Shown here in pieces: positions 8,237 through 16,563 of a stretch of DNA of 41,803 bases (its first letter is position 1; the number at the start of each line of letters is the position of its first letter). This stretch comes from a bacterium UBP8_UBA6595 (GTDB lineage: Bacteria > Margulisbacteria > Marinamargulisbacteria > UBA6595), in the NCBI GenBank assembly GCA_002433595.1, contig DJIL01000046.1, forward strand, positions 1 to 41,803, given 5' to 3'. A program made the translations under genes and the position numbers. Below the pieces are notes generated by a model, which saw nothing but the letters and a program-made list of their open reading frames with translations, was not told the origin of the DNA and made no database searches.

Positions 8237-8265
8237 ATTATCAAAATCTGATACAATTAAATCAA
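8237..8265 (-). promoter_or_regulatory. Sigma70-type promoter for the Ca-loop protein
   Basis: On the minus strand, TTGATT (8265-8260), a 17-base spacer and GATAAT (8242-8237) give a reasonable promoter. RNA would start near 8230, leaving a leader of about 30 bases that contains AAGGGT and the G9 tract. Confidence 0.5.
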
Positions 8266-8273
8266 TTATGGCT

Positions 8274-8304
8274 TTGTCTATATTAATACTATCGAGAATA
8301 TAAT
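8274..8304 (+). promoter_or_regulatory. Promoter for the helical-repeat protein
   Basis: A perfect TATAAT (8299-8304) lies 12 bases before the ATG at 8317; TTGTCT (8274-8279) is a weak -35 at 19 bases. The predicted leader is about 6 bases, so the transcript is nearly leaderless. Confidence 0.5.
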
Positions 8305-8316
8305 GAAAAAAATTGT

Positions 8317-8913
8317 ATGAACAATGAAAATACAGACTTTAAAACTGATTTTTTAACCTGGAGTGAGTTTCGTCAGCGTAACTTTATTACTTTAATTCTT
8401 CTAACAAATACAGCTACGGTTGATTCCCATGATGCCGTTACCGCATTGCTACCGTGCTTAGCTGATTGCCCAGAATCAGTGCTTGCCTACTTTATTCAAA
8501 TCATATTTTCTCAATTCTCAACCTACGAATCCATCCTGCTGCCCTACATTCACGATACCCAAAACCCTGATTCAGTTCGGCTATTCATGATTATGCAACT
8601 TGTATTGCCCCATCAATTGAATGAACCAACGATTGATAGCCTTGTCCGTTTATATTTTAACCCGCATGACACGGCCATGGCTCCTGTTATTGAGGCCTTT
8701 GTAAACGAGTACCCCGAATTAACCTTGCCCAGTCTAATTAAACACACGCTGATTCCCCACACGGCCATTCGCAGTCAGGCCCTGTTGCAAATCATTGGTC
8801 AACGAAAAATAAAAAGTATACTAGGCGATCTCAGTCAATTTCCAGCGCCGGTTATTCATAGTATTAAACAGGTTCCGCTGGACCCGCGTCCGCCTATGAC
8901 TCCAAAGAGCTAA
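8317..8913 (+). CDS. Unknown alpha-helical (possibly HEAT-like) protein
   Basis: A 198-residue protein without a recognisable family. The sequence falls into repeated amphipathic helices of roughly 30-40 residues (for example around 40-70, 82-105, 110-130 and 143-165) separated by Pro/Asp/Asn turns, resembling HEAT-type or other alpha-solenoid repeats. No membrane segment, signal peptide or catalytic motif is seen. It is divergent from the Ca-loop protein gene and its final 20 bases overlap the end of the STAS gene on the other strand. A scaffold or adaptor role would fit the fold guess, but nothing in the sequence identifies a partner. Confidence 0.55.
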   Translation: MNNENTDFKTDFLTWSEFRQRNFITLILLTNTATVDSHDAVTALLPCLADCPESVLAYFIQIIFSQFSTYESILLPYIHDTQNPDSVRLFMIMQLVLPHQLNEPTIDSLVRLYFNPHDTAMAPVIEAFVNEYPELTLPSLIKHTLIPHTAIRSQALLQIIGQRKIKSILGDLSQFPAPVIHSIKQVPLDPRPPMTPKS

Positions 8914-9271
8914 TGGCTTCAGCCTCATTGTTTACAATAACAAATTTAGATGCCAGCTGAGTAATCACCAACACACGCTTCACGTCTTTGCTTACATTGC
9001 ATAAAAAAAATGATCGACCAATCCGTTGAGTTTTGCGATGGCCTTCAAATAACGCCCATAATCCCGATGAGTCTATATACGTAATATTTTCCATATTAAG
9101 CAATATGTGCGGTGATTTTTGATCTAAAACAGTTTCAATAAGCTCGACAAACTTTCCTTGGTTTTCAATGTCAAACTCAATGCCTTCTGACAAGGGGTCG
9201 CTATCGCCATCTGATGGGAAAAAATCTATTTTTAAAATATCGGAAGTTAGTGATTTTGTTGAAAGTTCCAT
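8894..9271 (-). CDS. STAS-domain anti-sigma factor antagonist (SpoIIAA/RsbV-like)
   Basis: A 125-residue single STAS domain. These proteins bind anti-sigma kinases when unphosphorylated and are switched off by phosphorylation of a conserved Ser. The signature ITYIDSSGLWALFEG lies at about 63-77; Ser68 in DSSG aligns with the phosphorylated Ser of SpoIIAA. The N-terminal 35 residues are longer and more acidic than in RsbV. It lies 59 bp downstream of the phosphatase-kinase fusion on the same strand, so the two are almost certainly partners: the HATPase part would phosphorylate Ser68 and the SpoIIE part dephosphorylate it. The gap before it holds TATACT-like and TTGACG elements at poor mutual spacing, so an own promoter is possible but uncertain. 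Confidence 0.85.
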   Translation of the reverse strand: MELSTKSLTSDILKIDFFPSDGDSDPLSEGIEFDIENQGKFVELIETVLDQKSPHILLNMENITYIDSSGLWALFEGHRKTQRIGRSFFLCNVSKDVKRVLVITQLASKFVIVNNEAEAISSLES

Positions 9272-9330
9272 GTGATTGTTTTTGCCTTAAATACAGTATA
9301 TTGCAAGTCTATAGCGTCAATCTATGTTGT

Positions 9331-12327
9331 CTATTCTACTATAAATTTTGTCATTGTCAATACGCCCCCCAGATCGGTTTGCAAAAACGAAACCTCGTCC
9401 ATGAGTTGTTTAATTAAAAAGACGCCCAATCCGGATCCTTCCAAATGAATCAGTGGCGACGTTTGAACAGAATTTAAAAACGATGCGTTTTTTTTCTTTG
9501 TGTCTTTCATAATAATTACCAACCGATTGGGGTAGTATTGCAATGTGAAGTAGATCTTCTCATCTTCTTTGCCGCCATAAACATGCTCCAGCACATTGGC
9601 TTGCGCTTCGTTAACCGCTAATTTAATATCAAATTGACTGGATTTCGAAAATGGCAATGCCTTCAAAAATTGGGCAATATGCTGCCGTGCCTCACTAATA
9701 CTTTTTTTATGTGTTTGAATAGAAAAGGTTTTTGATTTTGTTAATTTCATTTCCGTTTTAGTATGCGACGGTTTGCATGAAATTAAAACAATGGTCAAAT
9801 CATCATGCTGAGACCGCCCGGTTGAAAATGATGACACATGATCATAAATTCGATTAATTAATGCCTGCCCCGTCAAATGATCGTAATGCCGAATTAGTTT
9901 TTTTAATCGCCGATACCCATATGATCGGTTATCACTACTGCGCGCATCAACCAAACCATCGGTAAAAAAGCAAAGAATATCGTCGGATTTTAACTGAATC
10001 TTTTTTTCGCTATAGACGGTCCCCAATTCCGTACCCAAGGGGGGGTCTTTCGCTTTGAGCATATACTCTTTTTCTTGAGCAAACCAAATGGGGGGCTCGT
10101 GGCCCGCATTGGAATACCAAAATTCACAGGTTTTCGTGTTTAGCACCCCATAAAAAACAGGTATAAACCGGCTAAATAGACTTTCTTCAACCATAATTGT
10201 ATTCAAGCGTTCAAATAATCGACTGGGCTGTGCATCATGGCGAATATTAATTTGAACCAATGTCTTAAACATTACCATATAGAGAGCCGCTGGAACGCCC
10301 TTCCCAATAATATCGGCAATCATAATGCCCACGCATCCGTTATCTAATTCAAAAAAATCATAGTAGTCACCCCCAATAACGGCGGCTGGCTTAAACATAG
10401 CTCCAAACTGAATTAATGGGGACTCTGGGACTTTCGCTGGTAATAATTGTTTTTGAATTGAAAATGCCACTTGAATTTCTTGATCTAATTTTTGACTGGA
10501 CAATGTGTCTTCAATTAATTGTGCATTTTGTATGGCGGCGGCACTCAGGGCTGTAATAGTCGATAATGTATCAATATCGCTTTGTATTAAGTGCTTCGCA
10601 TCCGGTTTTGATTTTTGAACAACATGCAAAATGCCGATTAGCTTGTCTTGCAATTTAATGGGAATGCATACATAACTATCCACCAATACTTTGGTTTTTT
10701 GATTCAATGATGCATCGCTATGATAATTTTTAATCACCCGTGGCGCCTGGGTTTCAACCACGTGTTGTGAGAGTGTTTGCCCGGATACAAACCGATACTG
10801 CCGTCTGATTTTATCAGGGAAGTTTTCATGCACCCGGGTGACAAAGGCGTTCCCTTGCTTGAGTTGAATGCACCCCATATCCGCACGGCCAATTGACAAC
10901 AACAGCTGCAACAAAACCGACAACAGCCGATCCAAGTCGGTAATTGAATTTAGAATTTTGGTCACTTGCTCAATGATGGCTAATCGCTGTTCATTAACCC
11001 GTTGAATATGCGCCACTTTCGTAATATTGCGCAATACAATCACTGTGCCAATGGGCCGTTTGTCGACCCCGCATACCGGTGCTACGTTGGCGGACAACAC
11101 CAAGTCATTGTTGTTTAGCTCAATATCCGTTAACGCGTTTTGATTCGTAATGGACTGAACCAATAAATCCATAATACCCAACTCATTAAACGTCTCTAAA
11201 ATACCATTGGACGATACATCGTTACTGATATTTAAAAATTGCTTAGCCGCACGATTAATAATGTCAATCTCGTGGTGCTCGTCCAGCATAATTATGCCTT
11301 CTGTCATAGAGCCAATCATCGAGGCTATCTTTGTTTTTTCTGACGCACGTACAAATTTTATTCGCCACAAATGCGCTGAAATCTGATTGCTAATTGTATG
11401 TAAAAATGTATAATCAGACTGTGTATACGCCTGGTGCCGATGCGTGCCCAAATACACTAAGCCCATAAATTGCCCCCGAAAAATCAAGGGCACATTAACC
11501 ACTGAATTGAGTTGTTTAATTGCGCTTACTTTCTCACGGGCGTCATACGCAACTTGACGAATCACATTCGTCGATCGCGCATCCACAACTCGGCCTAGAA
11601 ATGGCATGCTATGCTTAAATACGGCATCGCGCACCTCTTTAATTAAGCTATCTTCTACCGGGTGATTTAAATAAAACACCAACTTACTGGCTACCGTCGA
11701 TGAAACGCCCAATAAATAAACACACAAAACATCAACATTCAAAACTTTTCTCAAGGCATCAAACATAATAGATACCGCGTGCGAATGTGTTAATGACTGA
11801 CCCAACTCGTAAGATATTTCATGCAATACTGACATCGCAATATAGTCACTAGACTCCGGTTTTCGGAGGGCTTGCTCATCCAGTTGACGCCGCAACACTA
11901 CCGGCAATAATCGCATGGCCAACCACTCAACAGCCGCTAAAATCGAGGGGTCGTAACGCCCCGAGTGATCCACTGCAATGAGGCCCATGCATTCATGCTT
12001 TAATGTTCGCATTAAAAAATACTGAACATTGGGAGCGGGCGGATCTCCCAGATCAATGGGGCTCGCTATTTGATCCACATCCCAGTGAACTTGCCCCACT
12101 TTTGTGCGAACGGATGTATACAGCGCCATGGATACCATCGGGGCATTATCCACCGCTTTGGCAACCACTTGGGCATGCTCAGGTTCAACCACCAGACTAT
12201 GCACCCGATACGCAGGATCAATGCCTGCGACACGCTGACTAAACTGGTTCATGATTGTTAATACATAACTAGCAATCGACGACTCTTCACAATATTGTTG
12301 TACCGTCACTGCCATTGTGTCACTCAC
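9331..12327 (-). CDS. Fused GAF/PAS sensor, SpoIIE phosphatase and RsbW-like HATPase
   Basis: A 998-residue switch protein. Order seen: GAF-like region (about 30-145), GAF (165-320), PAS (330-435), GAF (450-605), PPM/SpoIIE phosphatase (620-852) and an RsbW-like ATPase (870-998). The phosphatase has the metal-binding motifs GGDYYD (652-657), FTDG (788-791) and HDDLT (841-845). The ATPase has the N-box NEAQANVLEHVY (906-917) and the G2-box EGSGLGVFLIKQLMDE (963-978), but the G1-box reads KDTKKKNASF (941-950), keeping Asp942 and losing its glycine. No membrane segment is visible, so it probably senses cytoplasmic signals. RsbU-type phosphatase and RsbW-type kinase are normally separate proteins; here both opposing activities sit in one chain upstream of the STAS gene. 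It starts in an ATGA overlap with the HIT gene. No sigma factor is nearby. Confidence 0.9.
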   Translation of the reverse strand: MSDTMAVTVQQYCEESSIASYVLTIMNQFSQRVAGIDPAYRVHSLVVEPEHAQVVAKAVDNAPMVSMALYTSVRTKVGQVHWDVDQIASPIDLGDPPAPNVQYFLMRTLKHECMGLIAVDHSGRYDPSILAAVEWLAMRLLPVVLRRQLDEQALRKPESSDYIAMSVLHEISYELGQSLTHSHAVSIMFDALRKVLNVDVLCVYLLGVSSTVASKLVFYLNHPVEDSLIKEVRDAVFKHSMPFLGRVVDARSTNVIRQVAYDAREKVSAIKQLNSVVNVPLIFRGQFMGLVYLGTHRHQAYTQSDYTFLHTISNQISAHLWRIKFVRASEKTKIASMIGSMTEGIIMLDEHHEIDIINRAAKQFLNISNDVSSNGILETFNELGIMDLLVQSITNQNALTDIELNNNDLVLSANVAPVCGVDKRPIGTVIVLRNITKVAHIQRVNEQRLAIIEQVTKILNSITDLDRLLSVLLQLLLSIGRADMGCIQLKQGNAFVTRVHENFPDKIRRQYRFVSGQTLSQHVVETQAPRVIKNYHSDASLNQKTKVLVDSYVCIPIKLQDKLIGILHVVQKSKPDAKHLIQSDIDTLSTITALSAAAIQNAQLIEDTLSSQKLDQEIQVAFSIQKQLLPAKVPESPLIQFGAMFKPAAVIGGDYYDFFELDNGCVGIMIADIIGKGVPAALYMVMFKTLVQINIRHDAQPSRLFERLNTIMVEESLFSRFIPVFYGVLNTKTCEFWYSNAGHEPPIWFAQEKEYMLKAKDPPLGTELGTVYSEKKIQLKSDDILCFFTDGLVDARSSDNRSYGYRRLKKLIRHYDHLTGQALINRIYDHVSSFSTGRSQHDDLTIVLISCKPSHTKTEMKLTKSKTFSIQTHKKSISEARQHIAQFLKALPFSKSSQFDIKLAVNEAQANVLEHVYGGKEDEKIYFTLQYYPNRLVIIMKDTKKKNASFLNSVQTSPLIHLEGSGLGVFLIKQLMDEVSFLQTDLGGVLTMTKFIVE

Positions 12328-12713
12328 AAAAACGATTGAATCTGTATCGCTAACGCTGCCAATTCAGATGAATTACCCGGCTGAGCCTGTGCAAAGGATA
12401 AGTCTCCCGTGGTTTGAATTGGAACCAAGTGCACGTGGGCATGGGGCACATCCAAACCCGCAATCATAACCCCAATTCGATTGCAGGGAACCACCTGCTC
12501 AATGGCGCGTGCAATGCGCTTAGCCACGGGCATACTGGCTTGCAGCACGGATTCTGAACAATCAAAAAACCGGTCTATCTCTTGCCGTGGAACCACCAAG
12601 GTATGCCCGCGCTGAATCGGATTAATGTCTAGAAATGCTACAAAGTATTCATCGTCATACACACGATGAGAAGGAAGCTCGCCCGCAATAATTTTTGAGA
12701 ATAACGATGTCAT
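12324..12713 (-). CDS. HIT-family nucleotide hydrolase/transferase
   Basis: A 129-residue histidine-triad protein. HIT proteins of this size act on phosphoramidates or phosphoanhydrides of nucleotides (HinT-like, Ap4A-type or AMP-lysine). The triad HAHVHLVP lies at 91-98 (His91, 93 and 95), with FLDINPIQRGHTLVVP (27-42) forming the usual nucleotide-binding strand. Cys52 is isolated; no Zn-binding CxxC is present at the N-terminus. It is the first gene of a unit with the phosphatase-kinase fusion and STAS genes, overlapping the former by 4 bases. Only 26 bp separate it from the divergent permease. Whether it has any role in the switch is unknown. Confidence 0.9.
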   Translation of the reverse strand: MTSLFSKIIAGELPSHRVYDDEYFVAFLDINPIQRGHTLVVPRQEIDRFFDCSESVLQASMPVAKRIARAIEQVVPCNRIGVMIAGLDVPHAHVHLVPIQTTGDLSFAQAQPGNSSELAALAIQIQSFL

Positions 12714-12739
12714 AATTGTAAGTGTGATACAGTAATATT
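12714..12739. promoter_or_regulatory. 26-bp divergent promoter region
   Basis: Only 26 bp separate the start codons of the HIT gene (-) and the permease gene (+). On the plus strand TGTGATACA (extended -10 with GATACA at 12726-12731) ends 8 bases before the ATG; on the minus strand TATCAC (12729-12724) ends 10 bases before its ATG. The two candidate -10 boxes overlap, so each -35 would lie in the other gene and both mRNAs would be nearly leaderless. Confidence 0.4.
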
Positions 12740-13672
12740 ATGGCATTATTTGTATCAGTTTTCAAATTAATCGCCCCCATCTTTATCATTGTGTCATTGG
12801 GCGCATTTTTGCGTTATCGGGGCATGCTCACGGATCGATTTGTAACAACCGCATCCCAGCTAGTTTTTCAAACCGCAATGCCCGCTCTAATTTTTTTAAA
12901 GATTTCAAACGCACCGTTGCATGAACTAACCAACTTAACGCTTATGTGGGTTTCGCTTAGTGTCTTTGCTACCTATAGTCTAGGGCTAATGTTTATGAGC
13001 CGCTACTACCCCGCCCATCAAGCCGTATTTATTCAAGCGGGCTTTCGCAGTAATTTTGGCATTATTGGTTTGAGCATTGCCTGGCTATTGTGGGGCACTA
13101 TCGGACTGAGCAAGGCCGCCTTGCTACTGGCCGTTGTCAGCCCTTTATACAATGTGAGTAGCATTATAATTTTTAATTACTACAATTCACAAGCTAGCGG
13201 GCCCGGCTATTGGGAATCATTTGTAAAGACCCCCCTGCTTTGGGGCGCTTTGCTGGGGATTGTATTTGCCTATTACTCCTGGGAAGTACCGCCCGTTGCC
13301 GAGCAAACCCTCCAGCATATTAGCGCCTTAGCCTTGCCTCTAGCCCTCATCGGTATTGGTGCTACCTGCACCAAAGAAACCATTCGATCTCTATCGAGAA
13401 TTCATGCCGTTGTGTGCCTACTTAAATTAGTCATCGCCCCTGCATTAGCCGTTAGCATTGGCATTGCAATGGGGCTTACCGGAATGGATCTGGGCATTGT
13501 ATTTTTGCTCATGGCAACCCCCACGGCAGTCGCCAGCTTTATTGTGGCTCAAACCTTTTCTACCGATGCCAAATTGGCGGGGAGTCTGGTAGTGGTGACG
13601 ACCATTTTATCGAGTATTACACTGCCCATCGGCATTGCGCTACTGGTCCACGGGGGCTGGTTGAGTGTGTAG
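12740..13672 (+). CDS. AEC-family permease (auxin efflux carrier-like)
   Basis: A 310-residue inner-membrane protein with about 10 hydrophobic segments in two halves, the layout and length of AEC transporters (YfdV, MdcF, MleP and relatives), which carry malonate, malate or similar organic anions in some bacteria. Recognisable features are the start MALFVSVFKLIAPIFIIVSL, GAFLRYRG near 21-28, FRSNFGIIGLSIA near 102-114 and the C-terminal ATPTAVASFIVAQ. No metabolic neighbour reveals its substrate. It starts 26 bp from the divergent HIT gene and its last 33 bases overlap the end of the EptA-like gene on the opposite strand. Confidence 0.85.
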   Translation: MALFVSVFKLIAPIFIIVSLGAFLRYRGMLTDRFVTTASQLVFQTAMPALIFLKISNAPLHELTNLTLMWVSLSVFATYSLGLMFMSRYYPAHQAVFIQAGFRSNFGIIGLSIAWLLWGTIGLSKAALLLAVVSPLYNVSSIIIFNYYNSQASGPGYWESFVKTPLLWGALLGIVFAYYSWEVPPVAEQTLQHISALALPLALIGIGATCTKETIRSLSRIHAVVCLLKLVIAPALAVSIGIAMGLTGMDLGIVFLLMATPTAVASFIVAQTFSTDAKLAGSLVVVTTILSSITLPIGIALLVHGGWLSV

Positions 13673-15349
13673 CACTTCCTTTGAGACATTAAAAAATTGA
13701 AGCCTATCGTGCGATGGTAAAATGGATAGTCGCTTCTTTAAGCCAGATCGAGCATATAAAAAGGCATACGGCACCTGCTGTTTTTCAAAAATAGTTTCTC
13801 CGTGCTCAGCGGAAACATTGGTATACCCCATTACCGTTACAAGTGTTGGGTAAATGGAAAAATGAGTTAATTCATTATAATTTAAACGAACAGCATCCTG
13901 AAACGCTTTGACCCAGGCTGGATGGTCCGAAAAAACAATAAACGGAACAAGCCCTTCATAAAGACTTGGGTTATTTAATGAACCGTGTGTTTGTAAACTT
14001 TGAGTATCCAACAAGTTTTGACCATGATCCGATGTGTAAAAAACAACAGCGTCTCGTAAATCCAGCGTTTCTAGCTTTGCAAAAAACGGATCCGTGATTA
14101 ACTGAATCGCATTTTTGTAGCTATTGACTAGCTCTGCTTTTTTTGACTGATCCAACACAGAGCCCTTTGTGTAGTTTGGTAAAAACTGCAAGTCCCTGGC
14201 TGGTATATGTTGATCATATGGAAAATGAATACCATTTTTTGCTACTACACTAAATAGTGGGTGTTGTGACGCCATAAGTTTATCCACAATATCCAACGAA
14301 TCTTGATCAATTGTTATAAGGTTTGAATCGTCCGACCGTGGAAATACGCACTCATTAATCCACGACTTTTCTTCCATTGTCAGAAAATTTTGAAATTGAA
14401 AATAACCATATTGATTATCAATATATACTGTTTTGTATCCGGCCTGTTGTGCATACTGCCAAATAAATGGATGTTTGTTTATTCCCATTCGATGTTGCCC
14501 CGGCCGTGCCCCTACACGCATAAAATACTTGCTATAATCTGAAACATTTATGCCCGCAACCATTGACCCAAAGTTGAATTTGTTTTTTTTATAGCGTGCA
14601 CGATTTGAATTTATCGTTTCATACTCATTTACATTAAGATAATCCGCGCGCACACTCTCATCAATAATTAAAATAATATGTTTTGGTGAATTTTGGTTGC
14701 TCGCATAGGAAACCGACGCCGGGAATTGGCGTTCAATCGTTTTTGATGCAACAATTTGATTTAATTTGAAATAAACACTATGAGACTGTGGAATATACTG
14801 AACCATCATTCCATTAAGCCCATACTCCGTTTTATGAATTGTCATTACTGTAATACCTAAAAACAGCACAATTGGCAAACAATATACGCCCAAAAGCGTT
14901 TTTGTTTTTTTTGCCAGCTGTGACCCATATCTGTTTTTATTCCCTATTGGCAATAAAAATGCGAATAAACCAATAAAAACTACAGCTATAACGTTAAACT
15001 GAAAAATATAATATGCATAATATTGAATCGCATTGGGTAACGAACTCTTAGCATTAATTAACATTTCTAAATAACTATAGACCCCTACGCTCGACGAACT
15101 AATAGCGCTATTAACTAAATAAAAATAGGTGCTCACACTAACCAATAGGCACACGATTAATCGCCATACTGTGTTGGCTATAAAAGCCCCTGCTAATAAA
15201 CCAATCAGGCTGAATAACCAAATAACCAAATATGCAGCACTCGCGCTTATGCCAAATTTGCTGTGTAAATAAACTATTCTCGATAAAGCATTTGGATTTG
15301 TCAGGCCAATGAAAATGAGCAAAAAGACCAGCTTTACATAAAAAATCAA
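13640..15349 (-). CDS. Membrane sulfatase-fold transferase (EptA-like)
   Basis: A 569-residue member of the alkaline-phosphatase/sulfatase fold group that includes EptA phosphoethanolamine transferases and LtaS. The first about 175 residues hold some five membrane segments; the rest should be a periplasmic catalytic domain. Metal-ligand motifs are visible: IIDESVRADYL (228-238, Asp230/Glu231), GIHFPY (373-378), and TSDHGQNLLDT...THG (439-456), matching SDHG...HG of EptA. The nucleophile, Thr in EptA, is not obvious; NVSDYS (268-273) is the best-aligned stretch, making Ser270 a candidate. The start is TTG overlapping the hflX stop in TTGA, because no in-frame ATG lies nearby. It ends the envelope gene block, suggesting decoration of a surface glycolipid; the transferred group is unknown. 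Confidence 0.75.
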   Translation of the reverse strand: MIFYVKLVFLLIFIGLTNPNALSRIVYLHSKFGISASAAYLVIWLFSLIGLLAGAFIANTVWRLIVCLLVSVSTYFYLVNSAISSSSVGVYSYLEMLINAKSSLPNAIQYYAYYIFQFNVIAVVFIGLFAFLLPIGNKNRYGSQLAKKTKTLLGVYCLPIVLFLGITVMTIHKTEYGLNGMMVQYIPQSHSVYFKLNQIVASKTIERQFPASVSYASNQNSPKHIILIIDESVRADYLNVNEYETINSNRARYKKNKFNFGSMVAGINVSDYSKYFMRVGARPGQHRMGINKHPFIWQYAQQAGYKTVYIDNQYGYFQFQNFLTMEEKSWINECVFPRSDDSNLITIDQDSLDIVDKLMASQHPLFSVVAKNGIHFPYDQHIPARDLQFLPNYTKGSVLDQSKKAELVNSYKNAIQLITDPFFAKLETLDLRDAVVFYTSDHGQNLLDTQSLQTHGSLNNPSLYEGLVPFIVFSDHPAWVKAFQDAVRLNYNELTHFSIYPTLVTVMGYTNVSAEHGETIFEKQQVPYAFLYARSGLKKRLSILPSHDRLQFFNVSKEVLHTQPAPVDQ

Positions 15350-16563
15350 CGCAACTGACCCTTGATTTTTTCACCCAAAGTCGGCTGAATACTTACTGTA
15401 ATATCCGAATGTGTCTCCCGCGTAACATCCGCAATTACTCGGCCATGTTTATACAATAAATTTCGAATATCTGATCGCGTATGGGGAACCGAAACGACAA
15501 TAATATGTTCAAATTGTGAAACAAATACCGTTAGATCTGCCTTGAGCCGGTCAATATCCGCTGCACTATGCGCCGACATCACGCGCTTTGGAGTATAGGG
15601 CATATCCACGGGCGGCTGATCCAATTGATCCGATTTGTTAAATACATAAAATACCGGGTGCCCGTTTGCCTGAACCACCGATTGAGTGGTTTGAATATGC
15701 ACCAACCAGTGGGGCGATGACACATCCACAACGTGAATAAAAAAATCAGCTTCATAAACGGATTCTAATGTTGCATAAAACGCATCAATAAGTAGGGTTG
15801 GCAGTTTTTGAATGAACCCAACCGTATCCGTCACCAAAACGGGTGGGGAATCGGGGAGTATTAGCTGGCGGGTGGTTGGATCCAGTGTTGCAAATAGCGC
15901 GTCCTCTTGCATGACTGAACTGTTTGTAATTTTATTGAATACCGTCGATTTTCCGGCGTTAGTATACCCAATAATAGCCCCCACAACATGGGGGCGCTGT
16001 GACCGTGACTGGCGATGTGTCTCTCTGTTTTTTCGCACACCCGCCAATTGCCCGTTTAGTGTTTTAATGCGCGCACGAACCAAGCGTTTATCCACTTCCA
16101 ACTGCGTTTCGCCCGGCCCCCGAGTGCCAACGCCCCCCCCTAATCGCGATAAATGTGTCCAAAGCCGTGTTAATCGAGTGGATAAATAGGTCAGTTGTGC
16201 CAATTCAACTTGGATTTTAGCCTCATGTGTCTGGGCCCGCTGGGCAAAAATATCTAGAATCAAACTGGTCCGATCCAGAATTTTACACTTGAGTCGTTCT
16301 TGCAATGCCTTTTGTTGGCGTGGCCTCAGCTCATCATCCGCGATTACAATATCCACCCCACTCATTTGATCCAAAACTTCATCTACTTTGCCTGAACCCA
16401 AATATAAACTGGGGTGCGGCAACTCGCGCTGCTGACGAATACAGGCCCTAACCTCAATGCCGGCCGTTGTTGCCAACTCTGCCAATTCTTGCAACGACTC
16501 GGTACACGACAGCGCCCCTTTGCCTGTATCAACTGCAATTAAAATGGCTACCGGCTGCCCCAT
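15346..16563 (-). CDS. hflX: Ribosome-associated GTPase HflX
   Basis: A 405-residue HflX-family GTPase; HflX binds the large ribosomal subunit and can split stalled or hibernating ribosomes. The N-terminal HflX domain contains YLGSGKVDEV (54-63) and the glycine-rich SRLGGGVGTRGPGETQLE loop (139-156). The G domain follows: G1 GYTNAGKST (199-207), G3 DTVGFIQKLP (246-255), G4 NKSD near 308 and G5 VMSAHSA near 328. The Gly run of the loop is coded by G8 on the coding strand. It starts in TAATG, sharing a base with the stop of the TPR gene, and overlaps the EptA-like start by 4 bases. It sits inside the envelope block with no obvious functional link. Confidence 0.95.
   Translation of the reverse strand: MGQPVAILIAVDTGKGALSCTESLQELAELATTAGIEVRACIRQQRELPHPSLYLGSGKVDEVLDQMSGVDIVIADDELRPRQQKALQERLKCKILDRTSLILDIFAQRAQTHEAKIQVELAQLTYLSTRLTRLWTHLSRLGGGVGTRGPGETQLEVDKRLVRARIKTLNGQLAGVRKNRETHRQSRSQRPHVVGAIIGYTNAGKSTVFNKITNSSVMQEDALFATLDPTTRQLILPDSPPVLVTDTVGFIQKLPTLLIDAFYATLESVYEADFFIHVVDVSSPHWLVHIQTTQSVVQANGHPVFYVFNKSDQLDQPPVDMPYTPKRVMSAHSAADIDRLKADLTVFVSQFEHIIVVSVPHTRSDIRNLLYKHGRVIADVTRETHSDITVSIQPTLGEKIKGQLR

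Noticed and set aside
8017..8256. Frame upstream of and through the G9 tract (TTG/ATG start, 79 codons) as a separate gene
   Set aside because: It overlaps the start of the 581-residue gene in another frame, has no recognisable protein features, and the predicted -10 covers its ATG. It is kept only as part of the slippage idea.
9272..9330. Firm promoter for the STAS gene
   Set aside because: TTGACG and TATACT occur on the minus strand but only 14 bases apart, outside normal spacing, so no promoter is annotated.
16133..16140. G8 run in hflX as a frameshift or pseudogene signal
   Set aside because: The reading frame is intact on both sides and the run encodes the conserved glycine-rich loop.
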